Notes under the pieces: model-generated | The model's input: only the letters and a program-made list of their open reading frames with translations | What the model was told of the DNA's origin: nothing | Database searches by the model: none | In this document: positions 41,887 to 63,639 of the stretch, piece by piece | Numbering within the stretch: position 1 is the first letter of the stretch | Layout: every line of letters starts with the position of its first letter | Assembly: GCA_009746045.1 (NCBI GenBank) | Contig: RPFO01000380.1 | Coordinates: forward strand, 1,991,899-2,055,898 | Source of the DNA: Mesostigma viride | Taxonomy: Eukaryota > Streptophyta > Mesostigmatophyceae > Mesostigmatales > Mesostigmataceae | DNA: 64,000 bases | Reading direction: 5' to 3' | Position numbers and translations under genes: made by a program

Positions 41887-44830
41887 GTTACACGATACAC
41901 TTCAGGATACAATCATCAGTGTTTTTTTTAAGGTTTTCGTTACTAGTGGCGCTAGGCCACTTGTGGCGTTTCGAACTATGAAAACTTCAGTTTACTCGGC
42001 CAGTGTGTGGCTTTAAGCCAATTAAAATTGGGCTTGGCACGGCCACGTGTGGCGGGCTGGCTTTTGGTGCAGCAAATGACCCTACCGGCAGCGGGGTCAG
42101 CGCGGCGCGGCGCCGTACTGGCATTCCGAGTTCAAAGTAGTTCAGAAAAGTATGTTTAATTATCTTAAGTTCAAACTAGTAGAATTTAGTATAATCATTC
42201 ACGCCTTAACCCTTAATTTGTACTGAGTCCGTTTTCGTGGCGCCAGTTAAACTCGCGCCACTCTAACGGACTGAGTTTGTGGCAGAACCAGGCGCCGCGC
42301 CAAAAATAATTCAACGGTCAAACCTGGGGGGATCGAAAGATCTAGACGTAAGCTATGCCTGGCACTATTCAGACCGTACTTTGGACAACTGGCCAGGGAG
42401 ATATACTCAATCAAAGTTGGGGGGGTACCATGGTCAAACGGGACCGACGTGAATGAAAATAATTGACGTCCGCGGCTATGGCGGTGCAGGCAAATGACTG
42501 GTACGAGAGCATGGCTTGGAATTTTGAACTCAAATTTTGTAGTAATTATCCTTGAGTGTTATAAAGGTTATATATCTGGCCGTGAAGCGTCTGGATGTGC
42601 GCAAGTATGTCTCTAGGTTCTAATCGGTGCAGCAGATCCTGTCAGCGGCCAGGCGGTGACAGTGCGTATGCTACCTGTTGTTCGGCGGCAAACGTCCATA
42701 TATTTGCGCGTGGATAGACTTGTTACGTTATTCTTGACATGTTTTATTAGCGATGACGGCCAGGAAAGGTTCGAGGCTATGTCCGTGAGGTGGGAGTGAT
42801 GGCTCCCGCACAGCAGGTAATCTGCGGTTTCGACCTGGTACGTATTAACATGTTAGCGTGTATACATTACAGTACCAAGTCGTCCTATCGTTTATAAACT
42901 AGTTGTAGACATGTAATCGATGGTTTTTACTTGTCGTTTTGTTGCTTTAGTGCTTGTACGCGTTCGCTTGTGATGGTTGGGGAATACCACTATGTCACGC
43001 TGATTTTGGACCAGATTTGATTGCTATTAGCTAAGGCTTCAACGAAACCAGTGAAGTAGCGTTTGGTATTGTCTCTTAACATGGTGGGCTTGATAACGGG
43101 ATGCTTTTCCCTGCACAGACATAGCGAGACAATTGGTTTTCTGGCCAGCTCTAGGCATTGCTTCTTGGTTTGCTGGCCCAAGTTATCCTTCTGCTTGTGC
43201 GTCCATAGTGCATGCAAGAAACATGAATGGCCAGGGCCTGCTTGCATGGAAGCACAACCAGGTGAGTTCTTTTGTTTTCTCTATCATTGCCAATCATTGG
43301 AATTGCTTTATAGTGTGTTGGATGCATTGATAATGTAGCTCCTTGTGAACCCGTTATACGCTTGGTTTTGGGCCTTGGCACAAGCTTTATACTTGTTGTA
43401 TAGCATGCTGTTGTGATTTTTAAGCTGGAAATGTGTATGGGAATCCATGTGTGGCCATCTATGATGTTTTGTGCCACGTTGGAATTGAATGCCTATACGG
43501 TAGTGCTACCAAAACACCCCAAAATAACTGCATCCGTTATAACGGTCTGAGCTATTTTGGGCTGTATGCTAGCTAGCCTGTGCAGTTCTATGGCATGTCA
43601 TGTTGTGAATGCATCTATGGCATGCTTGTGATTATCTTAAACTCCCCTCAAAGGGCCAGGGTCAGCAGATTTTGAGAAATGGTCCATATTGCATTATATA
43701 TCTCTTGAACCCCATCTGCACCGTACCCCCTTGGGGGGGGTGCTATTTATAGCAGCTGTGGGGCATAGATATGTGACCAATGACATGACCCCAAAGTTAT
43801 TTGATATAAAAGCATCCTTGGTTCCAAGGGTGGGCCAGAAAATGTTATTTGGCTAGATACTCTCATACTTACTAAGATGCCCATACTCAGTCCGTTCTGG
43901 TGGTTCCAGTTGACACAATTGAAGGGTTAAGTTGGGTTCACGCCTCAAGTTGGGTTGACCAAAAACCACGAACCCAACTTAAGGCGTGAATGCCTGTACA
44001 CAAGGCGGGCGAGCGTCTCCGTCTCAGGCATCGGCGCCGGGCGTAAATCTTACTTGGTAAATTAACAACAACGATTACTACTACAGCCACTGCAAAACGA
44101 TTACTGTACTGTAGTGCCGAAAGTCCACATTAGTAAATGCAGTAGGTACAGTACTGTACAGTATGGCTGGCGAGTGACTGAGGCGCCAGCCGCCAGGCCG
44201 CCAGCCAGCTGAAGCCTGAAAAGTGAAAATGCACACAAGCTGCAGTCTGCACAGTGCACTCTGGTCTCTGGCAGCGGGCCACTTGCCACTTGGCACTTGG
44301 CCGGGCTCTACGTACATGCACTATGCAGTCAGTAAGTCAGTCAGTCATAGTAGTACTCATAGTAGTTCTAGTACTAGGGAGGCTTGTGGCGGAACGCCGG
44401 CCGGAAGACCGGCTGACACCGCCAATTGTGGCGTAACCTGTACTAGAGTGAACTTCAAGCACGGCCACCCTGTGGCGAAACGAAACTACAAAGTAGAACA
44501 GCACGGCCAAATTGTGGCTTCTTGGGTGCCCTGTCAAAGTGGGTGGCACCGCCACATTTTGCCAAAAAAAGTGCCACACCGCCACATTTGGCGGCATATC
44601 GCCACTAAAAAAAACACTGACAATCATGTTGTTTGGGCGTCAACCGCAAATCCGAGTTATCCGACCTTCCTTTCCTGTCGCAGTGCGTTCGCAAAACCCA
44701 ACTTAAGACGTGAATGTCAGTGCACCTTCGTAGCTGTAAGTTTGGGGAAATGGGTATATTTATTATCCAATTATAGACCAGAGAGGTGATGTGGGAAATG
44801 AGTATCAGCGAATCCTAAATGATTCGTAGC
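41887..44830. other. Noncoding repeat-like DNA
   Basis: No gene supported on either strand; the longest frames have no recognisable domain. Contains an inverted repeat near 43925-43995 with a further copy near 44696-44722, a GTCAGTCAGTCA/TAGTAGTACT microsatellite-like stretch (44325-44375) and repeated GCCACA words (44530-44610). Confidence 0.5.
43925..44722. repeat. Inverted and direct copies of an AACCCAACTTAAGGCGTGAA motif
   Basis: On the plus strand GTTAAGTTGGGTTCACGCC (about 43926) is inverted relative to AACCCAACTTAAGGCGTGAA (about 43972). A diverged direct copy of the second (AACCCAACTTAAGACGTGAA) lies at about 44696. The spacing suggests the ends of a small DNA element. Confidence 0.55.
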
Positions 44831-44960
44831 TGTAAGTTGTTGTTGTTGTGTCCCACGCCGCAGTCAGCAGCAGAGAATTCTAGCTGCAACTACTAGTGTT
44901 TTTAGTTCGGTCAGTTCAGTTCACAGAGTTCAGTCTAGTTTGCACAGTATTTGCTACATA

Positions 44961-45942
44961 ACATTGGAGTGGACGCTGCAACGTGCAAAAGTCCACGGGC
45001 TTGCATATTGGCAGAACAACCAACCCGACTCTCCAACCTACCAACCTGGCGGTGACATGGGTCCCGCCAGGAGGATACCACCTTTTGCATAACTGCCCTA
45101 TCGGTCGGACAGCCGAAGGGAGGTTATTGGAAGTCAAAACCTTTTTATACGACGAATCACAACAACTGGGCAAACTTACTGGTGTACAACAGGTGGCCAA
45201 CCGCTGGGCTGGCGTACACCGCCTCAGCCTCCGGGGCAAGGTCCTCGTCACGAACCAGCTGCTGTTCTCCAAGTTGCTGTACTTCGGTCAGGCCCACCCA
45301 CCGGATGAACACACCGTGTCTCTTATTCAACGACTGGGGCATAACTTTGTTTGGAAAAAATCGAGCGATCTCAGCCGCCAGGTACACGGATGGATCAGAG
45401 AGTCAATGTCTTTTATGCCGTGGCCTCTTGGAGGACTAGGCTTACACAATATGCAATGGCGTTTATGGTCTGTGTATGCCAAACAAGTTATCTCTGCCCA
45501 CATTGGTGTCAACACACACCCTGGATGTCTTCTGGCACGTGTAACCCTCTCACGTCTTACTCATCACTCCAATGGTATTTCCTGGCACTCTGGAGCCGCA
45601 CTGCTTACTGCTCGCCTCCCCTCCCCTAAGCTCACCAGAGGTCTTCCTTGGTACTGGGCTCGTATATGGCAAGGCTTTTTGGCACTTAAACCCGACCGCC
45701 TATTATTCCCCACACTACGTGAGGAAGTTGCACGCCAACCCCTATTCTTTAATGATATATACCTCAACCCCCTTAATCGCCCCTTCGGATGCTTAAGTGG
45801 CCCTAACCCCTATGAAGGCTTCATAACATCCCCCCACCCTGTAACCACTATTCTCCACCTGTATATTCTCCACGGTGACTGCTACCGCCTCTTAACATAT
45901 AACGAACTGGCTGCCTGGGTCCCCAATATGCCTACTGTCTAA
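44961..45942 (+). pseudogene. LINE ORF2, post-RT region, left part
   Basis: A 319-codon frame (44983-45942) homologous to the minus-strand fragment at 41266-41886: MQKSTGLHIGRT ... LHNCPIGRT ... RLSLRGKVLVTNQLLFSKLLYF ... GGLGLHNMQWRLWSVYAKQ. Similarity of both copies begins at the same place, just upstream of AACGTGCAAAAGTCCACGGG. The frame stops at 45940-45942, close to a palindrome-ended insertion, and the coding resumes at about 47691. Confidence 0.82.
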
Positions 45943-45955
45943 TCACCAAGAAAAT

Positions 45956-47690
45956 GTCCTCATATGAGGACATTTTTAAGCATGGATACCATTTGTAATA
46001 ACTCACACATTTCAACATATCCATGGGTACGGCATGGAACCATGTTCATTTATGATATGTTCAAGAGTAGCAATGCTTAACATCCATGAAATATGCTCAT
46101 TGTATAATTGTTTACGATTTATGAATGCAGGGGGGTCGCTACGCGAGTGACCAACAAGCACTCAAGCCAACAATATGCCCAGAAAGAAGGCAGGGCCAGG
46201 TCATGGCTGGTCCTGAAAATGCACCCAAGGTGCCCACAACATGTCTACATTACACCCTCGCTATCCTAGACCCTGCAGCCTGCCGGGGGGGGGCACAAAA
46301 TGTAACTGGCAGCCAGGGACCATGGTGCAGGCCAAATAGCAGGTGTAAAGCTAGCTCAAAGCTAGCTCAGTCCAAAGAATGAAATAAGAAGCAAATACTT
46401 GCCAAGGTTAGGTCTGTGATCGTTATTGGAGGCTTGGCTGCCACCACGGTGCTCGACAATGATGCTTAAGCCTTCAATCATATATGAAGCAGATACTGCA
46501 AAGAGGCACAAATAGCAATACAAGCACAATGTAAGCATGAAAAGCTCAAGTTTCCAAGCCAGTCTAGCTCACTTGGACATGAGGTTAAGCGTTAGAAACA
46601 TATGGGCAACATCCCAGCAAGCCTTGAAAAAGTTTTCAGCAACAAGGCAGTATATGTGTTAAATCAAACTACCACATTGCAACTAAGCACAGTGACTTCT
46701 ACTTGCTGCTGTTTTGACGACGCAAGGCCGTTTACCTTTTCAGTGACACCACGGGAAAAGAAAGCATTACCCAGCAAACTTCCTTTAAGTTCCCCGGACA
46801 TAGGCGTAATCACAACCACGACGTTGGGCATTGAAAAGAACCGGAATCATTAAGTCTGCGGGGGTTATAAGCTACGATACTCTTGACACGCTTATTTAGA
46901 ACGATGCGGTTGCGGATGACATCCGGAACCTTGTTCTTGACGTGCGCCCAGGCCGCCAGCTGCGCGGGACAGCTCAAGAAATATATATTAAAGGACGGTG
47001 ACGCCCGGGAAGCACCCAGCCTTGCGGCAAAAGTAAAATATGGCTCGCGCTCGCCGTGGTTTTCGCCAGGCGTGACTGCGATATCACGACGAAAAAATGG
47101 AGACTCTTTGACCCATCTAACTGCCCAGGTCCCTCTGTTGCCCGGGTCGCCCATTAACCCAGAAGCGTACCATAACCCATACTCGCGATATCCGCAGCTA
47201 CTGGGCGGAAAAAGAAATTGTAAAACCGAACTGCATACTGACCTATCATGCCATCTACGTAGCTTCCAGATTTTCTTCAACGATGCCAAAATCCGTTCAT
47301 GAACAATATTTTCGACATATACAAAGCACCTGCACGTCAAAAGCAGCATCTTCGAAATGAATAGATGATGATCTAAAGTTCTGTCTTCATTCGGGGCAAA
47401 ATAATGGCCTATAACGTTCAGGCAAGCCTCAGAGCTGGAACGACCCCATAGCCGTCACTCGACAAAATGCTCGATTACATTGCAACGTTCTTGCTGTAGT
47501 AGGTACTTTTCCTCGCCTCATATTTTCCAGGTACGGTCGGCCCCTGTCGACCCCGGGGGCTTGGCGCGCTCAGTACCTATCCCAGTTTCGCGCCAAAACC
47601 CACCAGGGATCCTCAGGACCAACTTTGGCGCCAAAACCGCCCCCCTGACCCCCCCCGTCTCAAACGAGGACTATGTCCTCAAATGAGGAC
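45956..47690. mobile_element. 1735-bp insertion with palindromic ends inside the LINE
   Basis: GTCCTCATATGAGGAC (45956-45971, perfect palindrome) and GTCCTCAAATGAGGAC (47675-47690) mark the ends, and AGGAC recurs three bases before the right one. This is the same layout as the insertion at 38725-40461 (1737 bp between palindromes). A minus-strand 179-codon frame (47349-46810) and a plus-strand 139-codon frame opposite it are unrecognised. No transposase seen. Confidence 0.65.
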
Positions 47691-48908
47691 ATTTGGTTTT
47701 TGGACACTACTTATGCTGCCTGGGCCGCGCTAGTACAAGCCATACCCCCACGCTGGCACACACTCATGACTTCTCCCCGGGCCCCCTATAAAGCTGGTGA
47801 ATGGTGCTGCTTTTGTCCATACAGCACGACCGCAACATGCTCGGGGAAGGTGATCGCAGAACTCCCCCTTGGAACCCTGCACGTTCAACTTCTGGCGCCG
47901 CTGAGCGGCCACAATGGCTGTTTGGCTCAACTTACAACTGCAGTGGTGTTCCTCCCCACCCAGCTATGCCACCGGATTCGGGTTGTACCTTGGTCCCTTG
48001 AACAATCATGTGTATACCAACCCAACCCCAACCTTCCAGACGCTGCTATTATTTGGCTACATGTGGGATCAACTCGCCTGGACATGTTGTCATTGGATCC
48101 AGTGGAATTTGGCTGGGTGCTAAATCAGGGTGACAGCAGAATTGTAAAGGGCCTTTACGAGTACACGGCAGAGTGGGGCTACACAATGCTCCGGCATAAA
48201 AACCATCAATTCCACCCCGGACGGACACGCTGGGGCGCTACTGAGTGGCCTGGCCACTACACCTGGGTCCGCAACATCACCCTCGCCGTTGACCACCCGT
48301 TGATTGATCGCCGCGCGACCGACGTACAACACCTCTTGATGCACCGGTCCATCGGGGTAGGGGAGATCCTTCACCGGCGATTTCACCACCCCGCTACTTG
48401 TTTATGTACCAACCCCACTGAAACTGTGGAACACCGATTTTTATGGTGTAACCTCCAGGGAGTTTGGACCTGGTTGATTGGTTTATGGGCAGCTTGGACA
48501 TCTGAGCCTATCATACCGGTGTCTACCCGCTCAATTATCTTTGGCATCACTGGCACCCCTGGCCTTGAGCTCACCTTTTCACAACAAGCGTGGATATGGC
48601 TCCGCACATGCATGTTATATACAATCTGGACGGTGCGAAACGATGTGGTGTTCAATAGGCGCACAGTTTTCGACAAAGCTGGGGTTCTCTCACGCTTCAT
48701 TTACCTATGGAACTCCGGCATGCGACGCTACTGGATGGTTGCAAATGAACAAAACAAAATCTGGGACCCTGGCGCGGACCAGGATAAGCCCAGCCCACTT
48801 GAGATCTTTCATGACCTCATGGGCAAAAACAGGATCTTTACCCACATGCCCAATGACAACCCCTTAGAAGTCCAGTGGCTTCCGTGGTCTAGTAAGGCTC
48901 CGTTTTAG
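47691..48908 (+). pseudogene. LINE ORF2, C-terminal part with zf-RVT region
   Basis: Open frame ending in a stop at 48906-48908. It contains HHPATCLCTNPTETVEHRFLWC (Cys/His cluster of the zf-RVT type) followed by WIWLRTCMLYTIWTVRNDVVFN, the usual C-terminal signature of plant-like L1 ORF2 proteins. With 44961-45942 it is one LINE split by the 1735-bp insertion. Confidence 0.85.
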
Positions 48909-49260
48909 CCACTGACATCTTGATACCCTAGGCTTAGCAGGGATTAACTACTGGCTATATTTGGAATAAACGTACACCTATTTACCTGGAAACATTGGAG
49001 TGGACGAAGTCTGCTTGTCTGCTGTAAGCGGAACCACCCACACATTGGAGTGGACGAATAACGAACTAGGTTGTTGACATTCAGGGTCAAGGCCATGGCC
49101 CAAGTACTGCCCAAGTTTTGTTCTGCAAATGATGACCGTCCGTGAGAGATCCTAAAGTACGGCAGTGAAAAAGTAAACTGGCGAGTACTAATTGGACGTA
49201 CCTGCTGACCATGTGCGGCGTGGGCAACAACAACAACAACAACAACAACAAGACGTGAGG
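48909..49260 (+). repeat. LINE 3' UTR with (AAC)n tail
   Basis: Noncoding tail ending CATGTGCGGCGTGGG followed by about nine AAC/CAA units (about 49224-49252). The reverse complement of this end (GTT tract plus CACGCCGCA) also occurs at 44838-44870 and in similar form at 25148-25180, marking other copies of the family. ACATTGGAGTGGACG occurs twice here (48992, 49042). Confidence 0.65.
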
Positions 49261-49690
49261 ACACGTGTGGACTGTCGACGCCATGGCCAAATATAAGCCC
49301 AAAATATTATTGTTACCGTTTATCACGAGGGTTATTTCTTTGTCTGGAGAATACTGCTCCTACCTGCCAGTTGCCCGACAAATCCTCCCCACCTGAGCTT
49401 TTACTCTTGTCAAGAGTTGAATCATGGTTGCGTATTCACTGGTTAAGAAATAGCAAGGAAATAAAACGTTCATCTCATACCAAATGCCGATGTTCCTTTG
49501 CACCAAGTCTTCCAGAAGGCTTCATGCCAGCTTCCGTTGGCCATGACTGCTTGTCTGTTACAATGACATGGATGATGGAGACAGTACAAGTTCAAACGGG
49601 CCAATCTCTGCGTTGAGGAGTTGCGTGAACGACTCCGATTCTACACCCCATTTCATATCAAGCATGGCATACAAATAGCGTCGCAAGGAG
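49261..49690 (+). promoter_or_regulatory. Probable promoter and 5' UTR region of the EML gene
   Basis: The 430 bases between the LINE tail and the EML start codon. An in-frame TAG (49676-49678) lies just upstream of the ATG at 49691. No core promoter motif can be assigned with confidence. Confidence 0.4.
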
Positions 49691-58768
<9,078 letters not shown>

Positions 58769-61436
58769 GCTCTAGAAATTCTCAAATGAGATTGTTGACT
58801 AACCTGTCAGTATGCCATGCATCGAGGGAATAATTGTCTCAGAGTGGGAAACACTTGGTGACCTGCATGCATGAACCAAACAGTTATATGATGGACCCCG
58901 CAAATCGTTACCCCGGATGTAGTTTTGGGTCTCATTAACCCAAAAATAGCGGTTTGATATCTCGGCGTAGCTTGATCACTAGTCAATTTAGAATGACGAT
59001 TATATACAATGATATAGTTAATATGTCTACTGAGTATGTACTGCCAGCTGGTATGGCGGCAAATCGTATTCAGTGGTATATGTTAATGTACATGGAGCCG
59101 GTTTTTATGTACTCAACTTGGCGGAGTCGTCAACGAGCCACGAGCCACGAGATAGCCATGGATGGCTTATAACTTTCATGTTTTGGCTCCAAATTTTGCT
59201 GCGACCGTATCACAATCGCTTCGTCTTTATGTGACGCACACGCTGATACACTTTCCCGCGAAGCTATTACGCAATATATTATGGCGAGCAAACGCACCAT
59301 GACGCAGCGCAGCCTGGAGGCTGCCTGCTGCACTGAGCCCTGAAGCTGTGTCTGAGGCTACGCCTCCCGGCCCAGAAGGCAGCGGGGCCACTAATCAAGC
59401 CTTAGTGATCTACTCGGCTCCTCCTGCGGCCTCGCCATCGGCATTGCCTTAGCCCAAACGCAGTCGCCCTGAAGAACCTCGCTGGAGCGAGATCATCTTT
59501 GACGTCGACTCCCCCGGCTATTGGCACGTACCAACCCCCAGAACATTTCCTGATAATGGCTGACGTGTTTTACGGCCGGGGCGCACACCTCGCTTCGATC
59601 TCGCATGCACTGTGCCAGCATCCCCACCACCTGAACCGCATCCATCTGCCGAGTGGCGGCAGGGCGCTATTCACATCACTGCGCTGATCAATCGACCGCC
59701 TGCCCAGCTTTTCCCTGAGTCGCCCCCGACTTCAGCACATTGCTTTCTGCTCCCTTCTCGGGCGCTCCGACGCCGAGCTCTCGGCTCGGGCCCCGGCCGG
59801 CCCACCGCCCCCACCGGCCACCGCACGTGACCGAAACTACCTTTCGCTCCCTCCTCGATCGATCAAGGAGGCCTTCGAGCAGTGCTCACATGACCCAGGC
59901 CCTCGCTGCGCAGATGTGGCGGCCATGGGAGGCACGCTGACCGGCTGCTGCCCCCCTTCGAGCTTCCCCGGCCTCTCCACCACCATGCACCAACACCACC
60001 TCCTCCTCCAAGCTCCTCGCGTCCAAGTACCGGAGGCCTCCACGTACCGCCATGCACCGCCATGCACCGATCAACGCCATCACCGCCCAGCTCCTCGATC
60101 CGATCGTGACGTCATGACAAAAAAACGGGACGTCATGAGAACAAAATCCTTTTCACCATGGCTCTCGATCGAAGTGGTGACCTCCGGCTCGAGCTGGTGG
60201 TTATCCGCCTGCCCCGCTCGCGGGGTAAGGCTGGACAGTCGTCCCCGACTCCCCGCTGCTCCTCCCCTTGGGCACCATGGCGGATCTAAGCTGGAGTTCC
60301 TCCTGGTGTCGCAAGCGGCTTGGTGGGGCCTCCTACACACTGCACGACAATTGACCTTGGCGCAGCAACAACGGTGACGGGAGCTCTGGCCGACCTACCT
60401 CCAGCTCCGGCAAGCAGCAGCTCAGATCCGGAAGCCGCCGTTTACTGGAGAGGGGCTGCCATCTACAATGGCCGTCAGACTCAGAGAAAACCCTCCTGCA
60501 GGCCCCGGGAGAGGCCTTTTTAGTTATTTTTCATCATCATTATTTTTACTTTTTACTCATTTTAAAAGTATACTTCTTAATTTTTCCTTTTCACGGGGTC
60601 CGTATCTTTTCTTTTTTTATTCTATAAATTGGTCAGCTATCAAGGAGACAACCAGCGCAGGCCAGAAATCGGGAGAATCCGGACCATGGTAGCTCGAGCC
60701 TGCCGTTATCTTGTCCGCGTACGTGTTCGAGTCGTTCAGGATGATGAAGATGAATGGTGATGGAAATGTGTATCCTTGTGCATTGAAATTATGGCTGGCT
60801 TACGTGTAGAGCGACTAGATGACCTAGACGGTGGGGCCGGAAACAGCATGCTTGATCAGGGCGTGTGTTTCGAGCCTAACTGGCCGGGAGTGTCTAGTGG
60901 TGAGCACCATTGCTGCGATCGCTCTCCCAACATTTACGAGGAAATACCCGCAAATGGAAAACCACTGAAAAGGTAGCTAGTCAGTCATCACGTTAGCCAT
61001 GCCATGATTCCAAACGTCCAAGAACTGCACACGGTGCAAAGGCAAAAAGCCGGAGCTATATTTATTATTTGTTTACCATCTGTCGATCCCTCCATGCAGG
61101 TCTTCCTACAGATAGCCCCGCGGCTCGATATCGATCCCGCAGTCTTTGCGTCTTTCGATCCTCTCAGACTACCCTGGTCAATTACACGACGTTGGAATGC
61201 CATGCGTCCAGTTGCCTATGTATAGTGTTAGATCGAGCTGCATGGCGGCGGTGCCTCTCTAGCTCTTTCACACTCAATCACGCGTACGACGGCACGCATA
61301 CGCGCAATCGGGGACTAGGTGTCAGTACAAGTGTTTGGTCACAGTCGGGCGCCGATTGCATGACTTCATAAAGTCAAATACGTGGCGTCCAGCTGCATAC
61401 AGGGTCTAGTAGATCTACGTACTGGTCAAGAGATAC
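58769..61436. other. Intergenic region after the EML gene
   Basis: No gene supported. Short ORFs (for example 60776-60976) have no recognisable domain. A third copy of the dispersed motif ATCAAGGAGACAACCAGCGC is at 60639-60658. A T-rich stretch (60520-60640) lies just before it. Confidence 0.5.
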
Positions 61437-62040
61437 TGCACATGCACATGCACATGCACATGCACATGCACATGCTCATGCACATGCACATGCACATGCA
61501 CATGCACATGCACATGCACATGCACATGCACATGCACATGCACATGCACATGCACATGCACATGCACATGCACATGCACATGCACATGCACATGCACATG
61601 CACATGCACATGCACATGCACATGCACATGCACATGCACATGCACAAGCACAAGCACATGCACATGCACATGCACATGCACATGCACATGCACATGCACA
61701 TGCACATGCACATGCACATGCACATGCACATGCACATGCACATGCACATGCACATGCACATGCACATGCACATGCACATGCACATGCACATGCACATGCA
61801 CATGCACATGCACATGCACATGCACATGCACATGCACATGCACATGCACATGCACATGCACATGCACATGCACATGCACATGCACATGCACATGCACATG
61901 CACATGCACATGCACATGCACATGCACATGCACATGCACATGCACATGCACATGCACATGCACATGCACATGCACATGCACATGCACATGCACATGCACA
62001 TGCACATTCACATGCACATGCACATGCACATTCACATGCA
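61437..62040. repeat. (CACATG)n hexamer array, ~600 bp
   Basis: About 100 almost perfect hexamers with rare changes (CTCATG near 61472, CACAAG near 61643, CACATT near 62005 and 62029). The sequence alternates pyrimidine and purine throughout. Long ORFs across it on both strands (His-Met, Val-His, Met-Cys) are repeat artefacts. Confidence 0.97.
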
Positions 62041-62529
62041 TCTCGATGTCTTTCTTGTACTCGGTTGTGTATAAAGACAAAAAGACACTTCTGTTCGAAC
62101 GATCGTTGTCAGAAGCACATGTTTGAGAACTCCAGTATCCTACGCCCAACCTGAATACTGCACCAGATTTCCCGGCCAGGAATCCCGGCCAGCCTCCTGA
62201 CTTCCCTTGCATGTAGCAATCCTTTGCCCCGCCAATCATGTCCACCCCTCAGCTGTTGTCAGGGCCATGTCCACATGGCTCACAAGTGCACTGCCCCTCA
62301 TATTGCTTGACACTTGACGCGGGCAGGGCGAGCCTTGGGTCTCGAAGATGGATCCAGCAGAACAGCAGGGCTCAAGTGCCCTAGCAAGCTGACCCTATCC
62401 TACTGTGGGTGTTGTGGTGTACCATACTATACTGTATGCAGCATGCCCTAGCAAGCTGACCCTACACACGAGTAGTACTTAGCCAAAGGGTCTCCGTCGT
62501 GCCGAACAACAGGGATTATGTCGTAAGTC
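62041..62529 (-). other. Probable 3' UTR/downstream region of the golgin-like gene
   Basis: Noncoding; CCCTAGCAAGCTGACCCTA occurs twice (about 62379 and 62447). It separates the hexamer array from the stop codon of the minus-strand gene. Confidence 0.45.
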
Positions 62530-63610
62530 TCAACCACGCATCGCATCCACCGCGATGATGATAAACACGATCAGGTGCAGCAGCAACACGTAGAGGATAA
62601 CGGCCGCACGCAGCGGCATGTTGTTCCACAGGTGGTGGCCGGCGCGCAGGCCCAGCACGTCCATCTTCTTGGCCACCTCCAGCATCCTTTCCTGCATCTC
62701 CCCACGCCCTTGATTGCCGCCAGTAGCAGTGGCCGCGTGCCCCATGGCCTGCACCCTGGAGCGCTTGAGAGCCGAGTGCAGCCGGTGGTCTCCACTGGCC
62801 CCTTGGCTGGACAGGATGTGGTGGAGCTGTTGCTGGAGGCGAAGCTTCTCGCTGTCCAACGCCTCGGCTTGGCTCTGGCATCACGAAAACAGCACATGAG
62901 CAAGATGACAGGTGTATAGAGGGGCAAGTGTATTGGGAGGCGTGGATTTGTATCCTCGGAATTCGGACAAAGAAAGTCGGCTGGTTAACCACTGGGGAAG
63001 TAAAAAAAAGACCAAGCAGGGAACAAGGGCCCAAGTTGATATTTTCTGGTGGGGAATTCTCAGAAGTGCAGATGGCACAACCTGAACAAGGCCCAACCTG
63101 AAGCATTCCAGGCAGGCCAACACTTTCTCTAAACAGTCACTCCTGCAGCACGAGGCATCACACACGAATGGGTCACCTTCTTTGCCAGCAGTTGCTCTTT
63201 CAACGCCCTCAGCCTTCGATCCAACTCTGCCAGCCGTTCCCCTGTGTGGGCCCCACACAGTAGACGAGCCAACGGACAACGGGGGAACCGGAGCAAGGAG
63301 CATTGCATACACCCAGAAGTACGCACCCAGTAAGGGAGGAAGTGCGAACATAGCAAACCCCACAAAAATCAAAATAGGTGCATCCCGGGCAGAAAACAGA
63401 GCTGCGATGTTCATGGTCGAGCCACTTGTTGGCAAGCCGCATGAGCAGAGAACCGTTTGATAGCGCAGCAAGAGGAGAGAGTAGCATAAAAGAGACAACC
63501 AGCGCCATAGTAGGATATCTGGTCACCATACCTGCGGAGGGCCAGCCGTCCCCCTTGGTGTATGTGTGCAGCACCGCCTCCACCTGATCGATGCTTTTGT
63601 CCAGCTGGAC
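62530..63610 (-). CDS. Golgin-84-like protein, C-terminal three exons (gene continues or is repeat-interrupted upstream)
   Basis: On the minus strand: exons 63610-63532, 63241-63177 and 62874-62530, all GT-AG with matching phases. The middle and last exons give ERLAELDRRLRALKEQLLAK and KSQAEALDSEKLRLQQQL, a coiled coil with the LT..L..KQ..LE.L..EK pattern of golgin-84 (GOLGA5; plant golgin candidate). The C-terminus is a hydrophobic anchor (LRAAVILYVLLLHLIVFIIIAV) preceded by LGLRAGHHLWNNMP, as in golgin-84, a Golgi-membrane tether. The first exon (DKSIDQVEAVLHTYTKGDGW) is less certain. Further exons would lie beyond the 11-bp repeat and the window end. Confidence 0.68.
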
Positions 63611-63639
63611 CTGCTCAGGCCCGGGACAACACATCCAAA

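Noticed and set aside
61382-62245. ORFs of His-Met, Val-His and Met-Cys repeats
   Set aside because: Translation of the CACATG array in several frames; no start context or flanking coding sequence.
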